This document shows, in pieces, positions 20,111 to 30,206 of a stretch of 64,000 bases of DNA. A program made the position numbers and the translations under genes. Source of the stretch: Megascapheus bottae (Eukaryota; Chordata; Mammalia; Rodentia; Geomyidae). The stretch covers positions 1,921,001 through 1,985,000 of the forward strand of contig JANJXV010000037.1 in NCBI GenBank assembly GCA_024803745.1, written 5' to 3'. The stretch's first letter is position 1, and each line of letters begins with the position of its first letter. The notes beneath the pieces were generated by a model. That model made no database searches and was not told the origin of the DNA. It was given only the letters and a program-made list of their open reading frames with translations.

Positions 20111-21294
20111 AAAACAATCTTTACAAAATGTTTTTTTAAAAATCCTAATAACCAGTATAGGAAAGCACCAGAGGCATGGCTTAGCAGTACAGCACCTGCT
20201 CTAATATCACACACAGAAATACTTTAAATGATGAAAGAGGTTCTCATTATATAGCTAGACAAACAATATAGAAAAGTATACAAGACAATTCACTACCCCC
20301 ACCCCAACGCACAGGTAACCACAGATGTGTAAGAATCATCGGGCCCATATAATTCACCCACAAATTTTAGCCATTTCCCTTCAAGATTCTGATTCAGTGT
20401 GGAAGAGTGGAATGGGACATTTTAACAAACACCTAGTTGATTCTGATGCAAGACATCTGTCAATCATTTGTTGAGAAGTTCTGTTCAATGTTATTCTACA
20501 AGGAATGGGTAAATGGATCTGGATGCAAGGGCTCACAGAGGGGTGCAGGTCTGCTTTCAAACAAAAGGCTCTTTTCCCTAAAAGGCTCTTAATTTAATCC
20601 AAATTAAACAGCGGCTATTTGCTCTTAGCCATACCTCCCTGGCTCTGTTTTGGAAGGCTAAAAAAGGAAGAGAAGAGAAAGAACACAGTATTTTTTTTCG
20701 GAGTAGTTCTTTTTATGGATAAATGAGCCTGCCCAGGCCGTGTCTTCAAAATTCTGTATTCACAGATGTCAAGTTCGTAAGCCTGTCAATAAACAGCATT
20801 AGGCTCTGGACAATCAAGCTTGAAAAATGCCATACGGCTCTGTGCAATACCCAAAGACACCACCCCTCCTCAGCAGCTAAATAAAAAAGCCATTGATTTG
20901 ATCTGAGCAGAATCAAACAAGGCACTGTATGTCACAGCAATCTGCTGATCCAAAGGGGATGTGAGCCAGCTGTGGGCAACGCCTGTGACCTGGCAGAAAC
21001 TCCACGACTCCCACTGCAGGACATGGTTAGGTGTTCCCCAGGTCCCAGATAAAGTCATCTTTCCTCTCAGTTAGAAATAAACTATAGGATGCTGGCTCCC
21101 TTTCAAAGAAACAGGGAAGGCCTGGTAAACAATGCTTGTTTATATCTGGTTATTTCCACTTGTAGCATTTGATCTTGGGCCAGATGCTGACTGTAATGTT
21201 CCCAGATTCCTCATTTAGCACACCATCACTCGAGTATATGCTGTGGCTTGTAAGTCAGGAGAAAATTACCTTCATGTTTTAATGTTTATCATTT
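20111..21294. other. Repeat-free block in ARHGEF37 intron 1
   Basis: About 1.1 kb without SINEs in a region that otherwise has one every 300 bp. It lies 1.2-2.4 kb downstream (in gene sense) of the ARHGEF37 CpG-island promoter. Open frames are short, with no exon-like structure. A candidate regulatory element on the basis of repeat exclusion only. Confidence 0.4.
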
Positions 21295-21520
21295 TTTTGT
21301 GTCTACCAGTACTGGGGCTTGAACTCAGGGCCTGGGCACTGTCACTTAGCTGTTCTGCTCAAGGCTAGCATTCTCTCACCTAAGGCTCAGGCTCACTTCC
21401 AGCTTTTTGGTGGTTAATTAAAGATGAGTATCACAGACATTCCTGCCCTGGCTGGCTTCAAACCAAACTTCTCAGATCTTACCCTCCTGCGTAGCTAGGA
21501 TTACAGGCACGAGCTTCCCG
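21295..21520 (-). mobile_element. A-type SINE
   Basis: Ggggcttgaactcagggcct, ttggtggttaattaaagatg, gctaggattacaggcacgag. Confidence 0.9.
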
Positions 21521-21737
21521 TTTACAATCTTCTAATTAACATTTTAATGTATTTCATATCCAGGACAATTTCTTCCAGACCTGGCACAGCTGGGCAGACA
21601 CCACGCTGTGTCTCTGCTTTTCCTACTGAACATCAAGTAAATGTCAGGCATCAGGCTTTGCATTCATTCTTAAGTCTCCCCAAATCTGGAGGACAAATCA
21701 GACGGACTTATTTCTCTTTCGCCAATCAAATTAGGGT

Positions 21738-21800
21738 TTAAACAAGTTAAACAACAAGTCCAAGATCACAGAACTAAGAGCAGTGTCTGGATGCAGCGGT
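21738..21800 (+). mobile_element. MIR fragment (tentative)
   Basis: Aacaacaagtccaagatcac agaactaagag resembles the cttgcccaaggtcacacagc core of mammalian-wide MIR elements. Confidence 0.4.
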
Positions 21801-22370
21801 TAGCCTGGCACTGGTTTCAAAGGAACAAATACACTGCTCTGAATGTCAGTCCACAGCCATTCCTGACAAAAGACTTTCCAGTCAAACCTGAAAGGTGTGT
21901 GAGGTAGATGGGGAGTGAATTCCCGCTTCTCAGGGATTAAAGACCCCCCAGAAGGTAGAAAAACAATGCCTAAGACTGGCCGTCCATTCCCCTCTTTCCA
22001 GCACCAATTCCGCCTGCTAGACCTGGTTTTGAGGGCCCTTGGCCAACTTATCTTAGTAGTCTCCAATTTCTGTTCTCTTTTTCCCCTGGCCTTCATCGTC
22101 TATTCATAACTAAGAGTTTCTTAGGCAGGATTCCTTGTCAGTTTGTATTTTTCCATCGTTTTAATGTATGGATTCTTCCTAAAAGCCACCTCTCATTTTA
22201 CCTCGCAACCTGCAGGGATAAACAATGACGAATAACCCTTTTAACCTAGTCTAATTTATATCCCAGGGACTCTCAATCAAGTGGTTTATATTCCTCCAAG
22301 GCTCCCAGTACAAAACTGGTACCTGGGAGTTGGCCTCACCCAGCCTTTCATTCCCGGGCCTCTCTTTCCT
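21801..22370. other. ARHGEF37 intron 1, promoter-proximal unique sequence
   Basis: No repeats recognised; adjoins the CpG island. Confidence 0.5.
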
Positions 22371-22850
22371 GATCACCCCAGCAGCTGCTCCCCGCACCCC
22401 TCCCGAACCCTCCCAGCCCGGCCCTTCCCGACTGGGAAGAGGGAAGGGGGGAGGGTAAAAAGGCCGGGGGGGAGGGTACTCACCTTGCGCAAGCGCAAGT
22501 CGCCTGCAGGTGCTCGCGCACTCTAGGCGCCAGGCTGGCCCCCAGCGGGAGGGTCTCGTCCTGCTGCGCGCTCCCGACGCGCGCTGGGCTCCCAGGCCCA
22601 CGGAGGGCGCAGGGCGCGGGCGGCCCGGGCTCTGCCCACGCCGCTGCGTCGTGCGTGCACCGCCTCCGCCTTTGTTAATTGTCTTTCCGGAGCCAGGTTG
22701 TTTTCTGCTTGGGCTGCTGGAGTCAGCCCCGGGTGGCCCGTGGCCCTGGCGCTGGGCGGGACTCTCCTACCCAGATTCTCATTACCGCGCCTGCGGCTCG
22801 CCAGGAGCTGAGGGTCCGCGCTCAGGCCACCTGGAAGGCATGCCGACGCT
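22371..22850 (-). promoter_or_regulatory. ARHGEF37: ARHGEF37 CpG-island promoter
   Basis: About 480 bp of CpG-dense sequence stands out from CpG-poor surroundings. It contains a splice donor on the minus strand at its left part (see exon 1). Visible motifs include palindromic-looking gcgcaagcgc at the exon end (NRF1-like, imperfect) and tttccggag at 22683-22691 (ETS-like). No TATA box was seen. The start site cannot be fixed from sequence alone. Confidence 0.75.
22484..22680 (-). other. ARHGEF37: ARHGEF37 exon 1, untranslated (right end uncertain)
   Basis: On the minus strand the sequence cttgcgcaag is followed by a consensus donor gtgagtacc (22483-22475). This matches the need for a 5' untranslated exon shown by the acceptor before the ATG in exon 2. 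The splice would remove about 14.6 kb. The 5' limit at 22680 is a guess inside the CpG island. Confidence 0.65.
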
Positions 22851-23039
22851 GGCATCACTGGGTTTCTGTGGGCCTGCCCAAATCTCCTAGTGATAAATCT
22901 GTCACTAGCCTCACCTGTGACTCTACTATGAGTCAGATTCTGCTCTGGGCACTAAAGACCCTGTGGTTAACCAAACAGAAGAAGTCCTCATCTCTGTGGC
23001 CTGCGGTCCTAGACATTGAGCACATGACTTGGGTTGTTT

Positions 23040-23273
23040 GTTTGTGACAGTACTGGGGCTTGAACTCTACCACTTGGGCCACACCTCCATTTGTGGGGGG
23101 GTTTGTGTTTTTGTTTTGCTTTGCTTTGCTTTGGTTTTGGTTTTGGTTTTTTGCTGGTTAACTGGAGATAGAATCTCATGGATTGTTCTACCCAGGCTGA
23201 CTTCGAACCTTGATCCTCAGATCTCAGCCTCCTGAAAAGCTATGATTATAGATTTGAGCCACTAGCACCTAGC
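23040..23273 (-). mobile_element. A-type SINE
   Basis: Actggggcttgaactctacc (with a deletion in the tail), (TTTGC)n run, gaaaagctatgattatagat, gagccactagcacctagct. Confidence 0.85.
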
Positions 23274-23429
23274 TTGAACATAAAATTGAACATGATCATT
23301 GCTGTGAAACATGTGGAAAATTTAATATGAGGGCAACCTCACTTTGTGGAGCCAGAAACCAACTAGTCTAACTTTTCTAGTCCTGCTACTTCTCATTCTC
23401 ATTAGCTGAATCTATGTATTCTCATTCCT

Positions 23430-23665
23430 GACTGAGTAGCATTGCTAAGTACCAAGTAGGATACAAAACATTTTCTCTGTATTGTCTCATTCATCCCATG
23501 CACAACTTCTCTGGGAAAGAGGTTTGGCTATATTGTCATTTATAGAGAGAAAGGGAGGCCACACCAAGTACAGTCACTTGTGTACAGTCTCCTAACCACC
23601 ATGTGACAGGATAATATTCAAAATCAGACTGGGACCTCATATGTTTTAACCATTACACCCATAAA
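23430..23665 (+). mobile_element. MIR element
   Basis: Order and spacing fit a MIR: ttgctaagtaccaagtagga, attgtctcattcatcccatg, ggccacaccaagtacagtca, aaatcagactgggacctcat, ttaaccattacaccc. An ancient, shared mammalian SINE, heavily diverged. Confidence 0.7.
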
Positions 23666-23841
23666 TATGAAGAGCAAAATGTAATGTCAAGATCAGAATG
23701 TGTTCAATCTTGAATGGAATAGGCAAGGGCAACTGAAAAGGAAGGGTAGTTTAGTCTAAAGAAGGGGAAAAAAGGGGAAATAAGGAAAGGGAAGGGAGTT
23801 TGTGGATTATGGCCTAGGAAGCTCAAGCAGTTACCACAATG

Positions 23842-24278
23842 GGAAAATGTTGGGGACCGACTGTGGGGTCAATGACCTTGGACCTGACCTTGGACCTACA
23901 CAACTGTATACACAAGGAAGTAACTCTTATCAGGATAACTTTAAGCAATGTCAATCAGTTCTTATCAGGATGACTTTAAGCAATGTTAATCCTTTCTCAT
24001 TTATCCTATATGTGACTTGTTTACTATTTTGTATGAATGTAGCCTCTGGCAACTCCCTAGTTTTAAGAAGAGTATTTAAGGTTGGAACTTAAAGTAAACA
24101 GGAGGAGTCTTAGGCGGCAGTCTGGAGCTCACAGCCTTCTTGGACTGCTGACTTGGGCTGTAGTCCTCCCGAACTCCATCTGTTTGTCTCTCTTCTATTT
24201 TTTCCTAGTCCTTGCCCCTATTTCAGGAATCCCAATCCGCGAATCCTGGTTTGCTGCAGGCTGGCCCCGGCAGGAAAA
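23842..24278 (+). mobile_element. Solo LTR of an endogenous retrovirus (class II/ERVK-like) with target duplication
   Basis: The LTR runs 23848-24272 (425 bp). It starts TGttgggg and ends ccccggCA, imperfectly inverted termini. A perfect 6-bp duplicate ggaaaa flanks it at 23842-23847 and 24273-24278. Six-bp duplications are typical of class II (ERVK/IAP-like) integration. The upstream part has tandem repeats (23874-23897 and 23926-23990). A TATA-like tatttaag lies at 24073-24080, with an aagtaaac polyadenylation-like site after it. No gag, pol or env sequence is attached, so it is a recombined solo LTR. Strand is assigned from the TATA-like box. Confidence 0.88.
23874..23990 (+). repeat. Tandem repeats in the LTR U3
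   Basis: Gaccttggacct occurs twice with a 12-bp period (23874-23897). A 30-bp unit starting cttatcaggataactttaag occurs at 23926-23955 and 23961-23990 with two mismatches. Repeats at this place in an LTR often act as enhancer units; activity here is untested. Confidence 0.9.
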
Positions 24279-24435
24279 GTTATAGAGAGAACACCACAAT
24301 TCAGTAGGTAAAGGGCTTTTTTTGGATAGTTTAAAATGACACCAATTTCCTGGAGAAAGTGTGTATTGTGTCACGGAAATGAAGCACTTTAACACAGGGG
24401 CATATTGGGAATGCTTTCAAGAAAAGGGCATAGTT

Positions 24436-24662
24436 GAGCACCAGTCGGCCCTATAAATCCTAGCTACTCAGGAGGCGGAGATCTAAGGATTGCTGTTCAA
24501 AGCCAGCCCAGGCAGGAAAGTCCATGAGACTCTTCCCTCCAATTAACCACCAAAGTGGCTGAAAGTAGAGCTGTGGCTCAAGTGGTAGAGCACAACCCTT
24601 GAGAGGAAAAAAAGATTCATGGACAGAGCCCAGGCCCTGAGCTCAAGCTTTTGACAGGCACA
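24436..24662 (+). mobile_element. A-type SINE
   Basis: Aaatcctagctactcaggag, cttccctccaattaaccacc, ggccctgagctcaagctttt. Confidence 0.85.
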
Positions 24663-24689
24663 ACAAAACAAAACAAACGAACAACAACA

Positions 24690-24955
24690 TAAAGCTCAGA
24701 GATAGTGCCCAGAGCCCGAGTTTAAGCCCCTGAGGTTTGTGGTTTGAAGCTAGTCCAGGCAGGAAAGTTGTGAGACTCTTTTCTATAATTAACCAGCAAA
24801 AAGCCAAAACTGGTGATGTATATACATCACCAGTCTTGAGCAACTAAGGGACAGCTCCTGGGTGCTGAGGTCAGGATCTAGTATCAGCAGCATGGTTCAC
24901 TGATAGAGCACCTGCCTAGCACGCCGGAGGCCCTGAGCTCAAACCCAATGCCTTG
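24690..24955 (+). mobile_element. Patchwork of A-type tail, A-type middle and ID unit
   Basis: 24690-24735 is an A-type tail (gatagtgcccagagcccgag). 24740-24880 is a headless A-type copy (gaagctagtccaggcaggaa). 24886-24955 is an ID-like unit (gttcactgatagagcacctg). A small palindrome, ggtgatgtatatacatcacc, lies at 24810-24829. Confidence 0.7.
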
Positions 24956-24969
24956 TAAAAGTGAAAGGT

Positions 24970-25091
24970 GGACTGGGCACAGGTGGCTCATACCTGTAAT
25001 CCTAGCAATTCAGAAGCTGAGATCTAAAGATCCAGGTTCAAAGCCAGTCCCCAGGCAGGAAAGGCTGTGAGATTCTTTTCTCCAATTAACC
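24970..25091 (+). mobile_element. A-type SINE truncated at (CA)n
   Basis: Gtggctcatacctgtaatcc to ctccaattaaccaacacaca; the tRNA-like tail is replaced by the microsatellite. Confidence 0.85.
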
Positions 25092-25095
25092 AACA

Positions 25096-25153
<58 letters not shown>
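25092..25153. repeat. (CA)n microsatellite
   Basis: About 30 CA units with one TA. Confidence 0.97.
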
Positions 25154-25155
<2 letters not shown>

Positions 25156-25394
25156 AGTGAAAGCCTGCTTCAGGTATTCTCTGAAGTTCCTTCATTCTGG
25201 TGTTTTATCTATTCTAGACTGCTAAGAGGGAAATGGAATCTTGGCATGGTTATGTGGTTATCCGCAAGGGCTCCCAAGAATGAAGAACTGACTCCCAAAC
25301 CTAGCAAGATTCCTAAATGGATCTTCCTAGTTACCTGGGGGCGAGATCTTCAGTGTCCAGCACCCCAGTTCATGCTCTGCTAAAAATATGTGTG

Positions 25395-25592
25395 AGAGGA
25401 CTGGGAGTTTGGCCTAGTGGTAGAATGCTTGCCTAGTGTACACAAAGACCTAGGTTCATTTCCTCAGTACCACATACATAGAAAAAAAAATAAGCTGGAA
25501 GTGGTGCTATGGCTCAAGTGGTTGAGCTCTAGCCTTGAGAAAAGTCCAAGGACAATGCTCAAGCCCTGAGTTCAAGTCTCACGACTGACAAA
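25395..25592 (+). mobile_element. B-type SINE
   Basis: Ctgggagtttggcctagtgg to caagtctcacgactgacaaa with A-rich tail. Confidence 0.92.
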
Positions 25593-25996
25593 AAAAAAGA
25601 AAGAAAGAAAAGGAAAAAGTGTGAGTTCTGTCTTTCCTGGGCTAGAAACCATGCACTTTACATGATTTTTTGCACACCAATGCTAGGTCCCCTTTTCCTT
25701 GTTTGTGTTTTTCTGTGTTTTCAGATGTGTCAACACCCCCTGGGCAGTTGCTATCCCAACTGTATATTTGGTAATTTAAGGAGAAAAATAAGCTGGATAA
25801 ATATTTACTTGAAACTAACGTTCCTTCCTTCTATTTTAGGACCCTGGGTTGTTTTGAGTGAAATTTCAAATGCTCTGACACTAATTTCCCCATGTCTCAA
25901 ATTAGTCACAAATATTTTGATAAGCAGTAATCGACATGTCAACTGACTTACATGTCATTCTTACTCTCTGGGAGAGTTACTTGGTTTTATTGCTAC
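25593..25996. other. Intergenic, unassigned
   Basis: About 400 bp with no recognised gene or repeat. An open frame at 25662-25946 has no recognisable domain and is not called. Confidence 0.4.
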
Positions 25997-26112
25997 TGTT
26001 GTTTGGAGACAGAGTTTCACTATGTAGCTCCAGGCTGGTTTCCAACTCCCAAACCTCCTGACTAAACCTCCGGAGGGCTGAAATTACTGGTATATACCAC
26101 CTTACCCAGCTG
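25997..26112 (-). mobile_element. B1-like monomer
   Basis: Gagacagagtttcactatgt agctccaggctgg is the classic B1 end; gctgaaattactggtatata is the worn head. Confidence 0.85.
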
Positions 26113-26244
26113 ACTTGTTTGTTTTGGGCTAGGAACCTCCAAAAAAAGGAATTCAGTTGCCTTTTGGAATTAGTTTTTAGAACATTTTACAAGTAACAAT
26201 ATCACCTTGTCCCTAGTGTCACTAAGCCAAAGATTTAAAGATTT

Positions 26245-26345
26245 CTCTTAGAGAAGGGATATCAATGTGTGAGAACTAATGCACCTATTGTCTGGTGAAT
26301 GTAACTGTAACCTCTCTATACATTACCTTAACAATAAAAAAAATC
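26245..26345 (+). mobile_element. T-type LINE tail
   Basis: Gagaagggatatcaatgtgt, ctggtgaatgtaactgtaac, ctctatacattaccttaaca and an A-run. Confidence 0.75.
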
Positions 26346-26544
26346 TCTTAAACTTTGTCCTTAGGCAGTAATGAATTTAATTTTTATCTCTCTCTCTTCT
26401 TATTGGTTCAAAATTCAAAAGCATGCTTTCAAAGTTGTCTATTCCATCTGTGGATTCCTTTCATTATCTAGCAGCTTCTACATAGGAGATTTAAGTAGTT
26501 TCTGTGTAAATGGATGGAAGTGTAAAGTTAAAAAAAAAAGTGAC
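26346..26544. other. Intergenic, unassigned
   Basis: No recognised feature. Confidence 0.35.
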
Positions 26545-26765
26545 TTGCCAGATGCAGGACACACACACTTATAACTACTTACACTTATAACTACTCAGGA
26601 GGCTGAGATCTGAGGATTAAGGCTCAAAGCCAGATCAGGTAGACAAATTAGAGACTCTTATCTCCAATTAACCAGGGGAAAAAAATCCCACAAAGAAATG
26701 GAAATGGATGTGTGGCTGAGTCTTGAGCACAAAAGTCACTGACTCTGAGTCCAAGTCCCAGTACC
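26545..26765 (+). mobile_element. A-type SINE with duplicated head segment
   Basis: Acacttataactact occurs twice (26567-26596) before caggaggctgagatctgagg. Tail is gactctgagtccaagtccca. Confidence 0.8.
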
Positions 26766-26804
26766 AGCATGCACACACCTGCGAGGGTGGGTGCATGAAG
26801 GCAT

Positions 26805-26806
<2 letters not shown>

Positions 26807-26840
<34 letters not shown>
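26807..26840. repeat. (CA)n microsatellite
   Basis: About 17 CA units. Confidence 0.95.
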
Positions 26841-26841
<1 letters not shown>

Positions 26842-26920
26842 AAAAGTTGTGGAAGTCAGAGAAAGAGGTAGTTAAGAAAGGACAGCAGAACTTAAGAGTC
26901 AAGAGGTAATCACACCTGGG

Positions 26921-27115
26921 CTTTGCCAGTCCTGGGGCTTGATCTCAGGACCTGAGCACTGTCCTTGGACTTTCTCAAGGCTAGAGCTCTACCACTTGAG
27001 CCTCAGCACCACTTCCAGCTTTTTGTATGTATGTGGTACATACATAGGAATTGAAAATAGGTCTTCATGCATACTAGGCAAGTACTGTACCACTAGGCCA
27101 TGCTCCCGGCCCCCC
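26921..27115 (-). mobile_element. B-type SINE
   Basis: Tttgccagtcctggggcttg to actaggccatgctcccggcc. It lacks a long T-run at the left end. Confidence 0.92.
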
Positions 27116-27119
27116 AAGC

Positions 27120-27245
27120 TTGGTTTTAAAATGCTATTCTCCACTAAAAGAATCAATAGCTGATGCAGATGACACTGTACAAAAGGAAATGTACTCATTA
27201 CCTGATGCATGTAAAGGTAACCCCCTTCTGTACATCACCTCTATA
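27120..27245 (+). mobile_element. T-type LINE tail
   Basis: Gaaatgtactcattacctga, gtaacccccttctgtacatc, acctctataagaagaag, where the A-tail has become a GAA tract. Confidence 0.75.
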
Positions 27246-27336
27246 AGAAGAAGAAGAAGGAGGAGGAAGAGGAGAAGGAAGAGGAGGAGGAAGAGGGGGA
27301 GGAGGAGGAGGAGGAGCAGCAGCAGCAGCTGCTGCT
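27246..27336. repeat. (GAA)n/(GGA)n tract ending in (CAG)n
   Basis: About 70 bp of purine, then gcagcagcagcagctgctgctg, a small palindrome at 27315-27336. Confidence 0.95.
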
Positions 27337-27467
27337 GAGCCTGAAATAATTTATTAGGCCAGGTAGGAAAAAAGTGTCACAGAATCAAGAAAACATGTGA
27401 AAAGAACCACAAGGACAAAGAGACAGACTTTCTGGCCAAATAGAAAGAACTTTAATTATCAATATAT

Positions 27468-27560
27468 TATTAGCCAGACACTAGGAATAGAGTGCCAGTC
27501 ATGAGCAAAAAAGCTGAATACAAGCTTGAAGCCCTGAGTTCAAGTCCCAGAATCAGGAAA
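27468..27560 (+). mobile_element. SINE tail fragment
   Basis: Gaatagagtgccagtcatga, agccctgagttcaagtccca. Confidence 0.65.
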
Positions 27561-27567
27561 AAAGAGA

Positions 27568-27904
27568 AGCCGGGCACCATGGCTCAAGCCTGTAATCCTA
27601 GCTACTCAGTACACTGAGATCTGAGGATCCCAGTTCAAAGCCAGCTCAGGCACCAAAGTCCGTAAGACTCTTATCTCCAGTTAATCACTAGAAAAGGGGA
27701 AGTGGGGCTGTGGCTCCAGAGCCTGTGTCTGGGTAGCCTTGAGCTGAAGTGCTCAGGGACAGCGCCCAGGCCCAGAGTTCAAGTCCCATGACTGTCTAGT
27801 ATGTCATGCCTGCAATCCTAACTATTCAGAAGGTTGAGATTTAAGTATCAAGGGTAGGCCAGCCTGGGCAGAAAATTCTTATCTATTAGTATTTGAGTTC
27901 AAAG
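27568..27904 (+). mobile_element. Two A-type SINEs in tandem, second truncated
   Basis: First copy 27568-27796 (atggctcaagcctgtaatcc to agttcaagtcccatgactg). Second head-only copy 27800-27904 (catgcctgcaatcctaacta). A GGGA/GGAA tract follows to 27948. Confidence 0.8.
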
Positions 27905-27974
27905 GAAGGAGGGAGAGGGAGGGAAAGAGGGAGAGAGGAAGGGAGGGAATAAAACTGGAAAGCTGTAAGAAAGT

Positions 27975-28195
27975 AACTAGTAACTGAGTACTGGTGGCTG
28001 ACACCGTAATCCTTGTTACTCAAGTGGCTGAGGTCTGAGGATTATGGTTCAAAGCTATGCTGGGCAAGAAAGTCTATAAGACTCCTCTCCAGTTAACTAC
28101 CAAAAAAGCTGAGAATGGACCTGTGGCTGAAGTGGTAGAGTGCTAGCCTTGAGCAATAAAACTCAAGAACAGCATTAGTCCCTAAATTCAGGATG
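27975..28195 (+). mobile_element. A-type SINE
   Basis: Gctgacaccgtaatccttgt to ttagtccctaaattcaggat. Confidence 0.8.
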
Positions 28196-28196
28196 G

Positions 28197-28199
<3 letters not shown>

Positions 28200-28239
<40 letters not shown>
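28200..28239. repeat. (CA)n microsatellite
   Basis: About 20 CA units at the end of the A-type SINE. Confidence 0.96.
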
Positions 28240-28240
<1 letters not shown>

Positions 28241-28291
28241 CTAATAAACATCAAGTAATGTTTAGAAAATTTTTGATGTTATAGTCCAAGA

Positions 28292-28470
28292 ATCTTTTTT
28301 TTTTTTTTTTTGCCAGTCCAGGGCCTAGGCACTGTCCTTGGACACTTTTTGCTGAAGGCTAGTGCTCTGCCACTTGAGCCACAGTGCCACTTCTGGCTTT
28401 TCCTGTATGCGGTTCCAGGGCTTTGTGCATACTAGGAGAGCACTCTACCACTAGGCTAAGCTCCCCGCCC
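28292..28470 (-). mobile_element. B-type SINE
   Basis: T-run, gccagtccagggcctaggca, gtatgcggttccagggcttt (shortened), ctaggctaagctccccgccc. Confidence 0.88.
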
Positions 28471-28925
28471 ATGAAATGGATCTTTATGTTCTCTCAAAAT
28501 ATCCCCAGTATCTTACTTATTAATTACAAAGGCAAAAAAGTAACTTTACAACAGAGTAACTTTATAGACAAGATTGTAACCAAAAGCTCTAGCTAATTTC
28601 ATCAGTAGTGTAACATTTATTCCCAATTCAATGAAAAAGAAAAGATACAATGATGCTTCAAAATAGTTTCTGCTAAAAAATGCCAACTCTGAATCTAATC
28701 ATATGGAAACATAAAGCAAATGTAAATTAAAAACATTTTAAAAATAACTAGTCTGTGATCTTCAGAATTATCTAGGTGAAGAAATAAAAAGAGAGGCTGA
28801 CCATTCAGACTGAATAACACTTAAATGACAAGAAACAAAATAATAAAACTCCTAAGCATGGAACCCAGAATTCAAAAAGGAGGGAGGCAGGAGAGAGGGA
28901 AAGAGGGAACGAAGGAAAATAAATG
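28471..28925. other. AT-rich intergenic, unassigned
   Basis: No SINE or coding signature. Confidence 0.4.
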
Positions 28926-29140
28926 GATGATGCTAAATTAGATCTAGACTGGGGGAAATATTGAGACAATGGAAGAAATTTGAATATAATCTGTGTATTA
29001 GGTAACAGTATTTTTAAAAATCTACATTATATTTCCTGATTTTGAACAACAGTGGTTATGAAGAGATTATCCTTGCTATTAGGAAATATAAATTGATATT
29101 TAAAGATAAAGGAGATGAGTATATAGAGTTATAATTAGAA
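28926..29140 (+). mobile_element. Ancient LINE-1 3'-end-like fragment (tentative)
   Basis: Taggtaacagtatttttaaa, tttcctgattttgaacaaca gtggttatg and ttgctattaggaaatataaa follow the order of a mammalian repeat tail I recall (cctgattttgataattgtac, gtccttgttcttaggaaata). The family name is from memory and uncertain. Confidence 0.45.
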
Positions 29141-29347
29141 GATATGTATATTTAAGTATAAATGTAAAATTAGAAGTAAAATGTGATGCAGTTCTCAGGG
29201 AGCTTCAGGTCCTATTGGATTAATAAACCTAAAAGAATCTACTAGTGAATTAACTGAGCCTTGCCATGAACCAGCCCCTCTACTTATTGTCTGTGACTAT
29301 GGAAAAGGTCACTAGCTTAGAGGCTAGCTGTAGCCAAGAAATAAACC

Positions 29348-29510
29348 ACTCCAGGTACCAGTGCTCAGGCCTACAATCCTAGCTACTCAGAAGGTTGAGA
29401 TGTGAATAGCAAGGTTTAAAACCAGCCTGAGCAGAAAGCTTATCTGGAATTAACTAGCAAAAAGCCAGACGTGAAGGTGTGGCTCAGTGGTAGAGCATCG
29501 GCCTTGACTG
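29348..29510 (+). mobile_element. A-type SINE, shortened
   Basis: Ctcaggcctacaatcctagc, gtgtggctcagtggtagagc. Confidence 0.8.
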
Positions 29511-29529
29511 AAAAAAGAAAATGGAATTA

Positions 29530-29757
29530 TGGCTAGGTGCTGATGATTCACTCCTGTAATCTCAGCTATTCAAGAGGCTAAGATCTGAGGATCATGGTTC
29601 AAAGCCAGTGGGGGCAGTAAAATCCATGGGGAAACTCTTATTTCCAATAAACCACTAGAAAACTGGAATGGAGCTGTGGCTCAAAGTGGTAGAGCACAAG
29701 CCTTGAGGAGAAGAATTCAGGAACAGTGCAAAGGCCATGAGTTCAAGCCCCATGATT
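29530..29757 (+). mobile_element. A-type SINE
   Basis: Attcactcctgtaatctcag to gccatgagttcaagccccat. Confidence 0.88.
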
Positions 29758-29774
29758 GAAAAACAAAAAGAACA

Positions 29775-30185
29775 TGGAAGACACACCCAGACTATTCATG
29801 AAATAACCGAGGGTACAGGTATATTTCTAGATTACTTGATTACTTGTGTACTGTCGATCTTATTTCAGTCACCTTATGTAAATACATGTTTCCATATTTG
29901 GGCTAGCCAATCACGAGTAGATCATGAAACTGAGCTCAACCAATCTGGGCAAAGGGGCAGGACTTGCTGTGTTAGGTATTAAATAGGGGCAGCTTGCTTG
30001 GTCTGTGTGATTGCTTGTCAGCATTTTGGCTGATGGGAAAATCCTGAAGAGGTAAATTTTGCCATGCTGAGATGGTATTAAATATTTGACTATTTGGACA
30101 AAAACTAGGTAATTTTGACCATGCATGATGCCGGGCTAGAATAAAATGTCCATGAGATGGCAGCATTGTATAAGCATTAAAAAAC
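29775..30185 (+). mobile_element. LTR-like promoter/polyadenylation unit (tentative)
   Basis: Two CCAAT boxes (29907-29911, 29940-29944) and a TATA-like tattaaata (29977-29985) are followed 155 bp later by AATAAA at 30140-30145. That spacing fits the U3-R of a retroviral LTR. Ends and target duplications were not found, so class is unassigned; an ERVL-MaLR or ERV1 LTR is possible. Confidence 0.45.
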
Positions 30186-30206
30186 CATCATGTGCCACAA
30201 GTTCGT

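Noticed and set aside
22251..22890. Overlapping open frames on both strands in the ARHGEF37 CpG island
   Set aside because: High GC suppresses stop codons; no codon pattern or known domain. The island is better explained as promoter plus untranslated exon.
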